DNA of 64,000 nucleotides, taken from Bifidobacteriaceae bacterium. GTDB taxonomy: Bacteria; Actinomycetota; Actinomycetes; Actinomycetales; WQXJ01. Within the stretch, counting starts at the first letter, position 1. Each line of letters starts with the position of its first letter. Shown here piece by piece: positions 56,885-64,000 of this stretch. Position numbers and translations under genes: made by a program. Under the pieces are notes generated by a model. It saw nothing but the letters and a program-made list of their open reading frames with translations. It searched no databases and was not told the origin of the DNA. Where the stretch lies: NCBI GenBank assembly GCA_031272885.1, contig JAISSX010000057.1:1-64000 (forward strand), written 5' to 3'.

Positions 56885-57832
56885 TCAGGCGCCCGCCTGG
56901 ATGGCGGCCGCGGCGGCGGGCAGGAAGGCGCGCAGGTCACCCACCAGCCCCAGGTCGGCAATCTCGAAAATGGGCGCGTCCGGGTCTGAGTTAACAGCCA
57001 CGATCAGCTTGGCGCCGCGCATGCCGGCCTGGTGCTGAATGGCCCCCGAAATCCCGGCCGCCACGTACAGCGCCGGCGTCACGGTCTTGCCGGTCTGGCC
57101 CACTTGCAGCGAGTGGTCCACCCAGCCGGCGTCCACGGCCGCGCGGGAGGCGCCGATGGCGGCCCCCAACGCATCGGCCAGCGCCTCCACCTGGCTGAGG
57201 TCGCCGTCCACGCCACGGCCGGCCGCCACCACGATCTTCGCCCCCAGCAGGGCGGGCCGGGCGCCATCGGCCGCCTTCGGGGTCACCGACACCACGGTCA
57301 CCCGCGGATCGGGCGCCGGCAGCGCCACGCTCGAAACTTCGGGTGCAGCCACCGGCGCCGGCGCCGGGGCCTCGGCACCGGGTGCCACCGTGAAGATCGG
57401 CACCCCAGCCGTCACCCGCGCCGTCGAGGTGGCCGTCCCGGCCATGACCGGCTTGGTCGCCACCAGGTCGGGCCCAATCGCGGTCACGCCGGTAATCACG
57501 CCGCTGCCCAGGGCTTCGGCCAGTAGGCTGCCCACCTCGGCGCCGTACAGGCCGCCGGGCAGCAGCACGGCGGCCGGCGGTTGCGCCAGCCCTTCCGCCA
57601 AGGCCGCCAGCGCCTGGGCGATGGCGCCCGGGTAGGCGTGGGGGGCGGCGCCGGCCGGGCCGGTGGCGGCCACCACGCGGGCAGCCCCCAGCGCGCCAAG
57701 AGCACCCGCATCGGGCGCACCCGCACCTTCAGCCCCCACCACGACAGCGACCGGCTGCCCCAAGCCCGCGGCCAGCGCCAGCAGCCCGGCAGCCTCCGCC
57801 GGCGCATCGATCAGCACCAGAATCTCGGCCAT
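56885..57832 (-). CDS. etfA: Electron transfer flavoprotein, alpha subunit
   Basis: A 315-residue FAD-binding subunit that carries electrons from flavin dehydrogenases to the membrane. The N-terminal domain ([20 protein letters not shown]) is Ala-rich and divergent. The C-terminal FAD-binding domain has [12 protein letters not shown] near residue 200, then [41 protein letters not shown] and [20 protein letters not shown], all hallmark motifs. It starts 15 nt after etfB. It lies between etfB and the amine oxidoreductase on one transcript. Confidence 0.96.
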   Translation of the reverse strand: MAEILVLIDAPAEAAGLLALAAGLGQPVAVVVGAEGAGAPDAGALGALGAARVVAATGPAGAAPHAYPGAIAQALAALAEGLAQPPAAVLLPGGLYGAEVGSLLAEALGSGVITGVTAIGPDLVATKPVMAGTATSTARVTAGVPIFTVAPGAEAPAPAPVAAPEVSSVALPAPDPRVTVVSVTPKAADGARPALLGAKIVVAAGRGVDGDLSQVEALADALGAAIGASRAAVDAGWVDHSLQVGQTGKTVTPALYVAAGISGAIQHQAGMRGAKLIVAVNSDPDAPIFEIADLGLVGDLRAFLPAAAAAIQAGA

Positions 57833-57847
57833 CGTCCGTCCCCTCCC

Positions 57848-58636
57848 CTACACCAGGCCGGCTTCGCGCAGCAGGCCAATGAACTGCCCGATGGCGTCCG
57901 GGCCATCCGCCGGAATCTTGCGGCCGCCGGCCCGCGGCGGGTTGGGTGTCACCGACCCCACCGCCACCCGGGCCGCACCGGCGCCCACCAGCGAGGCATC
58001 AACCCCAAGGTCCGCTAGGTCCAACTCGTCGACCGGCTTGCGCCGGGCCAGCATGACGGCCTTGGCGGACGGATAGGCCGGTTCGTTGGCCTTGTCGGTG
58101 ACCGAAACCAAGGCGGGGAGCGGTGCGCTCAGGGTCAGCGTGGCGGCGTCTTCGTCGCGCTCGATCGTCACCGCTCCCCCACCAGGTTGAACCGCCAAGC
58201 TGGAGGCGCCGGTCAGAGCGGGAATCCCGAGCAGCGCAGCCAACTTGACGGGGACTAAACGGGTACCGGAATCGGCTGATTCCGCCCCCGTCAAAATCAG
58301 GTCGACGTCACCGATGTGGGTGATCGCCTTGGCCAGCACCAGGGCGGTGGCGCCGGCATCGGACCCGGCCACGGCCGGATCGGAGACATGGAAGGCGGCA
58401 TCGGCCCCCATCTGCAGGGCCCGCCGCACGGCTTCGTCGGCGTCATCGGGCCCAAGGGTCAGGGCGATCACTTCCACGTCGTCAAGTGCCTCGGCCAACT
58501 GCCGGGCTTCCTCCAACGGGTGCTCGTCCAACTGGGACAACAGGCCGGCACCGCTGCGGTCCAGGGTGTTCTGCCCGGTGAACTCGTAGCCGATCTCAAT
58601 GTCCGGCACGTACTTGACCAGCACAACTATCTTCAT
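57848..58636 (-). CDS. etfB: Electron transfer flavoprotein, beta subunit
   Basis: A 262-residue partner of EtfA that binds AMP. It starts MKIVVLVKYVPD, with ANEPAYPSAKAVMLARRKPV as the family signature near residue 185, and LDEHPLEEARQLAEA early. The ATG overlaps the stop of the upstream FeS protein gene (ATGA), so the two are translationally coupled. This fits a direct electron path from EtfBA to that protein. Confidence 0.96.
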   Translation of the reverse strand: MKIVVLVKYVPDIEIGYEFTGQNTLDRSGAGLLSQLDEHPLEEARQLAEALDDVEVIALTLGPDDADEAVRRALQMGADAAFHVSDPAVAGSDAGATALVLAKAITHIGDVDLILTGAESADSGTRLVPVKLAALLGIPALTGASSLAVQPGGGAVTIERDEDAATLTLSAPLPALVSVTDKANEPAYPSAKAVMLARRKPVDELDLADLGVDASLVGAGAARVAVGSVTPNPPRAGGRKIPADGPDAIGQFIGLLREAGLV

Positions 58637-60774
58637 GGTGTTCCCTCTCCGGCAATCGACGCCAACAACAGTTGGGCCACATCCTTCACCTGGGTGCCGC
58701 TGCCAGAATCGGCCGCCACCGCGTCACCCAGCATGACGGCGCAGAACGGGCAGGCGGTGGCAATGGTGCCCGCCCCGGTGGCGGCGGCCTGGTCCGCCCG
58801 GCGCTGGTTGAGGCGCGTGCCTTCGGTTTCTTCCAGCCACATCCGTCCACCGCCGGCGCCGCAACAGACCGAGTTCGGCCCGGCGCTTGCCATCTCCGTC
58901 AACTCCAGGTTCCCGATGGCGCCCAACACCCGGCGCGGGGCCGCATACTTGCCGTTGTGGCGGCCCAGGTAGCAGGGGTCTTGATAGGTGACAGAAGGCT
59001 TGACCGAACGGCCGTGCGCGTCCAACGGCTCGTCCGGCAGGTCGCCGGGGGTCAGGCGCCCGGCCTCGACCAGATCGGCCAGCAACTCGGTGTGGTGCAC
59101 CACTTCGTAGTGCCCCCCAAACGGCCCGTACTCGCCCGCCAGCGAGTTGAAGCAGTGGGCGCAGGTGACCACGATCTTGGTGGCACCAGCCTGGTTCAAC
59201 ACTTCGACGTTACCCGCGGCCAGGTCACCGAACAGGGATTCGTTGCCGGCCCGCCGGGCCGGATCGCCGGTGCAACATTCGGCCGTGCCCAGCACGGCGA
59301 AACTCACCCCGGCCCGGTGCAACAGCTCGGCGAAGGCCCTGGCGGTGGCCTGGCCGCGGTCATCGAACGCCCCGGCGCAACCAACCCAATAGAGGTAGTC
59401 GACCTCGGCTAGCGAAGCCACAGTCTCGCCTAGCACCGGCACGTCGAAGTCCAATCCGGCCGTCCAGTCCAGCCGCTTCTTGCCGGGCAGGCCCCACGGG
59501 TTCTGGCGCCGCTCCAGGTTGCGGAAGGCGCCGCCCAGTTCGGCCGGGAATTCGGCCTCGCCCAGCACTTGGCGCCGGCGCAGGTCTATCACGTGGTCCA
59601 CGTGTTCCACACCCACCGGGCAGATCGCGGTGCAGGCGCCACAGGTGGTGCAGGCCCACAGGGCCTCGGGTGAAACGGCCCAGGGCGCGTCTCCGCCTAC
59701 CAGCGGGGTCGCGGCGTCCCCCATGGAACCGACCGGCCATTCCGCCCAGGCGTGGTCCCGCAGCGCTCCCACCAGCAGTTTTGGCGACAACGCCTTGCCG
59801 GTGGCCCAGGCCGGGCAGACCTCTTGGCAGCGGCCGCACTCGGTGCAGGTGGTGAGGGACAGCAGGTCGCGCCAGGTCAGTTCGGCGGCGTAGCCCACCC
59901 CCAGGTGTTCGTACACGTCATCGGGTGTGGCCGGGTCATTCAGATCGACCGCCTGGCCGCCCACCACCAGGGGTTCCAGGCCGCCCAGGGCGGGGGCGCC
60001 ATCGGGCCGCTTGGCGAACCACAGGTTGGGGAAGGCCAGGAAGCGGTGCCAGGCCACGCCCATGGTGGGCGTCAGCGACACCACCACCATCCAGGCGTAG
60101 CTGACCAGGATCTTGAACAGGGCCAGGCAGCCAATCCAGCCGTCCAGGGCCGCGTCCGTCACCCCGCCATACAGCGAACCGATCCACGCGGTTGACGGGA
60201 ACAGCAACTCCGCGCTGGCAGACTCAGCGCCACGCTCAGACAGCGCAGCCTCCAGCCCACGCAGCCACAGCACGGCCACGCAAACCAGCAGGATGGTGGC
60301 CTCCACGTAGCGGGCCCGCCATTGGTGCGAGCCGAAGAAGCGCGACCCGCGCCCCAGGGAAGCCCGCGAAGCCACCAGCCGCACCGCGATCAGCACCAAG
60401 ATCCCCAACAGGCCGGCCCAGGCGAAGAACTCGGTCAGCCAGGCGTACGGCGCGAAGTGACCGATCACCGGCAACTCGAATGAAGGCGAGAACAACTGCC
60501 CGGTGGCCTGGGCCAGCGTCAACACCAGCACCAGGAAGGACAGCATGGTCAGCCAGTGGGCCACCGCCACCAGGGGCTTGCGCCGCAGCCGGGTGTGGGC
60601 CAGGAACTCACGCAGCATGGTGGCCGTGCGGGCCCCGGGCCGCGCCGTCCGGGAACCCGGCAGTTCAGCCGCCCCCGCCCGGAAGCCGCGCACGTATGAA
60701 GTCACCCGCCAGGCCAGCAGCGACCAGCCCACCACCGTGGCCAGGAGCCCGATGACGGGCAGCGCATACCACAT
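58633..60774 (-). CDS. etfD: Membrane FeS protein, EtfD-like (ETF:menaquinone reductase)
   Basis: A 713-residue protein. Residues 1-250 hold about six membrane helices of the NarI-like type with His residues suited to heme ligation (VAVAHWLTMLSFL). Near 310 and 385 are two 4Fe-4S motifs, CTECGRCQEVCP and CTTCGACTAICPVGVEH. Two cysteine-rich CCG domains follow: VGCAGAF...AECCTGDPARR...CAHCFNS, and DPCYLGRHNG...VCCGAGGGRMW...CPFCAVML. The layout matches M. tuberculosis EtfD (Rv0338c), which feeds ETF electrons to menaquinone. AGAGGAG precedes the ATG by 6 nt. Fused to etfBA by overlap. An 83-nt gap separates it from glxD. Confidence 0.9.
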   Translation of the reverse strand: MWYALPVIGLLATVVGWSLLAWRVTSYVRGFRAGAAELPGSRTARPGARTATMLREFLAHTRLRRKPLVAVAHWLTMLSFLVLVLTLAQATGQLFSPSFELPVIGHFAPYAWLTEFFAWAGLLGILVLIAVRLVASRASLGRGSRFFGSHQWRARYVEATILLVCVAVLWLRGLEAALSERGAESASAELLFPSTAWIGSLYGGVTDAALDGWIGCLALFKILVSYAWMVVVSLTPTMGVAWHRFLAFPNLWFAKRPDGAPALGGLEPLVVGGQAVDLNDPATPDDVYEHLGVGYAAELTWRDLLSLTTCTECGRCQEVCPAWATGKALSPKLLVGALRDHAWAEWPVGSMGDAATPLVGGDAPWAVSPEALWACTTCGACTAICPVGVEHVDHVIDLRRRQVLGEAEFPAELGGAFRNLERRQNPWGLPGKKRLDWTAGLDFDVPVLGETVASLAEVDYLYWVGCAGAFDDRGQATARAFAELLHRAGVSFAVLGTAECCTGDPARRAGNESLFGDLAAGNVEVLNQAGATKIVVTCAHCFNSLAGEYGPFGGHYEVVHHTELLADLVEAGRLTPGDLPDEPLDAHGRSVKPSVTYQDPCYLGRHNGKYAAPRRVLGAIGNLELTEMASAGPNSVCCGAGGGRMWLEETEGTRLNQRRADQAAATGAGTIATACPFCAVMLGDAVAADSGSGTQVKDVAQLLLASIAGEGTP

Positions 60775-60857
60775 GACGGTCTCCTCTCTGCGCGGCGCCG
60801 GCGGTTAGTTAGGGGACGAGAAACAAGGTTGGATGGCTGACCTGGGCAATCGGCCGG

Positions 60858-62207
60858 TTACAGGCTACCCGCCAGGCCGGGAATCCATGAGGTCCCGGCC
60901 AAGGGCCGCTTGGTCATGGCGGCGGCTTCGATGGTCAGGGCCACCAGGTCCTCGGGTTCCAGGTGCAGCAGGTGGGCCTTGCCGCAGGCCCGGGCGATGA
61001 TCTGGGCCTCCATGGTCATGACCCGCAGCAGGTTGGCCAGGCGGTGGCCGCCGGCCACCGGGTCCAGCCGCTTGGACAGTTCTGGGTCTTGCGTGGTGAT
61101 GCCGGCCGGGTCCTGCCCGGCCTGCCAGTCGTCGTAGTAGCCCGCCGAAGACCCGATCTTGTTGTATTCGGATTCCAGTGCCGGGTCGTTGTCACCCAGG
61201 GCGATCAGGGCGGCCGTGCCGATCGACACGGCATCGGCCCCAAGGGCCAGCGCCTTGGCCACATCGGCCCCTGAGCGGATGCCGCCGGAGACGATCAACT
61301 GCACCTCCCGGTGCATGCCGGCCTCCTGCAGCGCCTCGACGGCCTGCGGGATGGCGGCCAGCGTGGGGATGCCCACGTGTTCGATGAACACGTCCTGCGT
61401 GGCGGCCGTACCACCCTGCATGCCGTCCAGCACCACCGCGTCCGCCCCGGCCTTGATGGCCAGCATGACGTCGTAGTAGGGCCGCGAGGCGCCGATCTTG
61501 ACGTAGATCGGCTTCTCCCATTCGGTGATCTCGCGCAGTTCCAGGATCTTGATGCGCAGGTCATCGGGGCCGGTCCAGTCCGGGTGGCGGCAGGCCGAAC
61601 GCTGGTCGATGCCGACCGGCAGGGTGCGCATGGCGGCCACCCGTTCGGTGATCTTCTGGCCCAGCAGCATGCCGCCGCCGCCGGGCTTGGCGCCCTGCCC
61701 CAGCACCACCTCGATGGCGTCCCCCATGCGCAGGTGGCGCGGGTTCATGCCGTAGCGGCTGGGCAGGTACTGGTACACCAGCGTCTGCGAGTGGGTCCGT
61801 TCTTCTTCCGTCATGCCGCCGTCACCGCTGGTGGTGGAGGTGCCCACCTCGCTGGCGCCGCGCCCCAGCGCCTCCTTGGCCTGGGCGCTGAGCGAACCGA
61901 AACTCATGCCGGCAATGGTTACCGGCGTCTTCAGGTGCAGCGGCTTCTTGGCGTAGCGCGTGCCCAGCCAGACGTCCGTGTCGCAGCGTTCCCGGTAGCC
62001 CTCCAACGGGTAGCGGGACATGGAGGCGCCCAGGAACAGCAGGTCGTCGAAGTGTGGCACCTTGCGCTTGGCGCCGCCGCCGCGGATGTCGTAGAGCCCG
62101 GTAGCGGCCGCCTTGCGGATGGCGGCGATGGTCAGCTTGTCGAAGGTGGAGTTTTCCCGTAGGCCCTTGGCGGCGGGATCGGTCACAGGGCTGGTGGTGG
62201 TGGTCAC
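60858..62207 (-). CDS. glxD: FMN-binding glutamate synthase-like protein (GlxD/MgsC type)
   Basis: A 449-residue protein equivalent to the central catalytic domain of glutamate synthase. TPVTIAGMSFGSLSAQAKEAL, EVGTSTTSGDGGMTEEER, GQGAKPGGGGMLLGQKI, KIGASRPYYDVMLAIKAGAD and IVSGGIRSGADVAKALALGADAV all fit the FMN-barrel. The separate amidotransferase (GlxB) and GXGXG (GlxC) domains are encoded just upstream. In methylotrophs this triple makes N-methylglutamate from gamma-glutamylmethylamide or from methylamine and glutamate. The GTG start has GAGGAGA upstream. It is 15 nt after glxC. Confidence 0.92.
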   Translation of the reverse strand: MTTTTSPVTDPAAKGLRENSTFDKLTIAAIRKAAATGLYDIRGGGAKRKVPHFDDLLFLGASMSRYPLEGYRERCDTDVWLGTRYAKKPLHLKTPVTIAGMSFGSLSAQAKEALGRGASEVGTSTTSGDGGMTEEERTHSQTLVYQYLPSRYGMNPRHLRMGDAIEVVLGQGAKPGGGGMLLGQKITERVAAMRTLPVGIDQRSACRHPDWTGPDDLRIKILELREITEWEKPIYVKIGASRPYYDVMLAIKAGADAVVLDGMQGGTAATQDVFIEHVGIPTLAAIPQAVEALQEAGMHREVQLIVSGGIRSGADVAKALALGADAVSIGTAALIALGDNDPALESEYNKIGSSAGYYDDWQAGQDPAGITTQDPELSKRLDPVAGGHRLANLLRVMTMEAQIIARACGKAHLLHLEPEDLVALTIEAAAMTKRPLAGTSWIPGLAGSL

Positions 62208-62222
62208 GGTGGTCTCCTCGGC

Positions 62223-62918
62223 CTAGTAGGCGTCGACGTTGTCGATGTGGAAGTTGTAGAGCTGGCGGGCCGAGCCGTAGCGGCGGAACTCTTCCGGCTT
62301 CTCGGGGCGCCCGGCTTTGGCCAGCAGTTCGGCCAGCTCCTCCAGGTGTTCGGGCCGCATCTCCTTCTCGATGCAGTCCGCCCCCAGCGAGGACACCTGG
62401 CCCTTGACGTACAGCCGGGCCTCGTAGATCGAATCCCCCAGGCCGTCCCCGGCGTCGCCGCAGATAACCAGCCGGCCGGCCTGCGCCATGAAGGCGCTCA
62501 TGTGGCCCACCGAGCCGCCCACCACAATGTCGACGCCCTTCATTGAGATGCCGCAGCGCGCGGTGGCGTCGCCGTCGATGATGAGCAGGCCACCGTGGGC
62601 GGTGGCGCCGGCCGACTGCGAGGCGCTGCCGGTCACGTGCACCAGGCCGGACATCATGTTCTCGGCCACACCCTGCCCGGCGTTGCCGTTGATGGTGACG
62701 GTGGCCTGTTCGTTCATGCCGGCGGCGAAGTAGCCCACGTGGCCTTCCACCACCACGTCGATGGCCTGGTCTAGGCCAACGGCAATGGCGTGCGCCCCTT
62801 CGGGGTTGCGCACCACCCATGAAGTGCCGGCGGGCGCCTGGTGGAGGGTCTGGTTGAGGTCCCTCAGACTAGTGCCGGCGAGGTCGATGACGGTTGCTGA
62901 GCTGACGTGCGTTCCCAT
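62223..62918 (-). CDS. glxC: GXGXG-domain glutamate synthase subunit (GlxC/MgsB type)
   Basis: A 231-residue right-handed beta-helix protein, equivalent to the C-terminal domain of glutamate synthase large subunit. Successive turns hold the pattern VEGHVGYFAAGMN, INGNAGQGVAENM, SGLVHVTGSASQSAG, GGSVGHMSAFMAQAG and ICGDAGDGLGDSIYEA. The first ATG lies within the end of glxB, a 55-nt overlap in another frame, with a weak ribosome-binding site, so translation probably depends on glxB. It would scaffold the GlxBCD complex. Confidence 0.92.
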   Translation of the reverse strand: MGTHVSSATVIDLAGTSLRDLNQTLHQAPAGTSWVVRNPEGAHAIAVGLDQAIDVVVEGHVGYFAAGMNEQATVTINGNAGQGVAENMMSGLVHVTGSASQSAGATAHGGLLIIDGDATARCGISMKGVDIVVGGSVGHMSAFMAQAGRLVICGDAGDGLGDSIYEARLYVKGQVSSLGADCIEKEMRPEHLEELAELLAKAGRPEKPEEFRRYGSARQLYNFHIDNVDAY

Positions 62919-63808
62919 ACGTACACCACTTCCGGGTTGGGTTCGAAGATGTGAGCGGATTCGATGCCGGGCAGGCCGGTGAGGTAGCGGTATTCGCTGG
63001 CCACGGCCACCAGGTCAGGGGTTTCGGCCACGATGGCGGGCTTGCAGGCGATGGCGTCCCGCACAATGGCGAACGAGCTGGCGGATGACACCAGCAGGGT
63101 GTAAAAGCCGTCGAAGTGCTTGGTCAGGTCGGTCAGGGCCTCGCGCATGTCGGCGCCTTCGGCCAACCGGTGGGCGATGTACCGGGCGCCCACCTCGGTG
63201 TCGTTCAGCGAGTCGAAGCCGATGCCCAGCGCGGCCAGTTCCTTGCGCAGGGTTTCATGGTTGGAGAACGAGCCGTTGTGGATCAGGCACTGGTCTGGCC
63301 CCACCGAGAACGGGTGCGAACCACCGGGCGTGACGGCCGACTCGGTGGCCATCCGGGTGTGGGCCACGCCCTGCCAACCCGCGCGCCCGGCCAGGTTCCA
63401 CTGCTTGGCCAGTTCGGCCGGTTCACCGGTGCCCTTCAGCACGGTCAGGGTGTGGCCGGCCGAGATCACCACGGCTTCCGGCAGGGCTTCCCGCACGGCC
63501 GCCTCCAGCGCGGCGGCGGGGGCGATGGCGGTGAACACGGTGGTCTGACCGGCCCGTTCGGCTTCGACCGGCCCCAGCCCCTGCCCGATGGCGCCCACGG
63601 CAGCGGCCGCTTCGGCGGCCGGTAGGGCGTCATAAAGGGCCGAGACGGTGGCGGCGCCGTCTGGTAAACCCGCCGGATCGGCGTACAAGCCCACGCCGGC
63701 GGAGTCGTTGCCGCGCCCGGCGGCCTGGATTAGCATCCCCTCTAAAAGCGTTCCGAGGTGGGGAAATAGCTCCGGATTGCGAAGGTGAAGACCGGCAATG
63801 CCGCACAT
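62864..63808 (-). CDS. glxB: Class II glutamine amidotransferase (GlxB/MgsA type)
   Basis: A 314-residue protein that starts MCGIAGL, where Cys2 becomes the N-terminal nucleophile. RGNDSAGVGLY, GWQGVAHTRMATESAV, GGSHPFSVG and CLIHNGSFSNHETLR are the class II amidotransferase motifs. It would release the amine group from a gamma-glutamyl amide for the GlxD site. GAGGAG lies just upstream of the ATG. The 78-nt gap to the glutamine synthetase gene has a CCCCTCGGAG-type hairpin. Confidence 0.94.
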   Translation of the reverse strand: MCGIAGLHLRNPELFPHLGTLLEGMLIQAAGRGNDSAGVGLYADPAGLPDGAATVSALYDALPAAEAAAAVGAIGQGLGPVEAERAGQTTVFTAIAPAAALEAAVREALPEAVVISAGHTLTVLKGTGEPAELAKQWNLAGRAGWQGVAHTRMATESAVTPGGSHPFSVGPDQCLIHNGSFSNHETLRKELAALGIGFDSLNDTEVGARYIAHRLAEGADMREALTDLTKHFDGFYTLLVSSASSFAIVRDAIACKPAIVAETPDLVAVASEYRYLTGLPGIESAHIFEPNPEVVYVWERTSAQQPSSTSPALV

Positions 63809-63886
63809 TTTTGTCTCCTCTACAGCCCCTCCGGAGCCTCTCCGAGGGGGTTTCCTACGATGAACTACAGATTACTATGAGTGTCC

Positions 63887-64000
63887 TCAGGCCGTCAAGT
63901 ACCGCTCGATCTCCCACATCGAGATGGCATCATGCCAGGCGTAGAACTCATTCCGCTTCAACGTGGCGTAGTAGTCCGACACGCCAGCCGTGGGATCAAC
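63887..64000 (-). CDS. Glutamine synthetase family protein, C-terminal end only
   Basis: The last 37 codons of a gene that continues beyond the window. The sequence VSDYYATLKRNEFYAWHDAI then SMWEIERYLTA matches the extreme C terminus of glutamine synthetase-like enzymes, where the final WEIERYL helix is conserved. From its place before glxBCD it may be GlnT or gamma-glutamylmethylamide synthetase (GmaS); the visible part cannot tell these apart. Confidence 0.8.
   Translation of the reverse strand, partial: VDPTAGVSDYYATLKRNEFYAWHDAISMWEIERYLTA

Overview
The window is high-GC DNA from an actinobacterium. The evidence is the Rv3235-like, DUF4439 and YlxR gene families, an infB whose N-terminal half is very rich in Ala, Pro and Gly, the ancestral order (nusA)-ylxR-infB-rbfA-truB-ribF-rpsO-pnp-M16 peptidase-dapB, and many genes that start 6 to 8 nt downstream of a TAGGCT-like -10 box (leaderless promoters). 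I cannot name the genus. There is one tRNA (His) and no rRNA, CRISPR array, prophage or intact insertion sequence.

Layout. 1-4.3 kb: end of a housekeeping region (Rv3235-like protein, 3-methyladenine glycosylase, a DUF4272 protein, two unknown proteins, tRNA-His, a GNAT acetyltransferase). 4.5-24.9 kb: a surface-polysaccharide locus with UDP-galactopyranose mutase, UDP-glucose dehydrogenase, three glycosyltransferases, two acyltransferases, a Wzz-like co-polymerase, two candidate polymerases, a pyruvyltransferase, a flippase and an initiating sugar-phosphate transferase. This is a Wzx/Wzy-type assembly line, with metK and ahcY (the SAM cycle) lying inside it. 25.0-28.9 kb: a large secreted alkaline phosphatase with a second, inactivated phosphatase domain.

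28.9-49.0 kb: the translation and RNA-processing cluster on the minus strand. It keeps its ancestral order but has been opened by insertions: an M20 amidohydrolase, a DASS anion transporter, an MFS transporter, DUF4870, YjbR and BioY. At its promoter end, nusA and the neighbouring DUF4439 gene look inverted relative to ylxR-infB, and rimP is missing. Several insertions sit beside palindromic intergenic repeats.

49.0-55.5 kb: a small accessory block with two lipoproteins (one frameshifted), a tandem GNAT protein, a HipBA toxin-antitoxin pair and a divergent DUF4143 ATPase. Unusual repeats and palindromes lie between the genes.

55.5-64.0 kb: one minus-strand gene set, glutamine synthetase-like (cut by the window edge), glxB, glxC, glxD, then a membrane FeS protein of the EtfD type, etfB, etfA and a DAO-family flavoprotein. 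The first four genes match the layout of gamma-glutamylmethylamide/N-methylglutamate synthesis. The last four form a complete route from an amine-oxidising flavoenzyme through ETF to the quinone pool. Together they suggest an ETF-coupled form of methylated-amine catabolism, which is the most interesting candidate system here.
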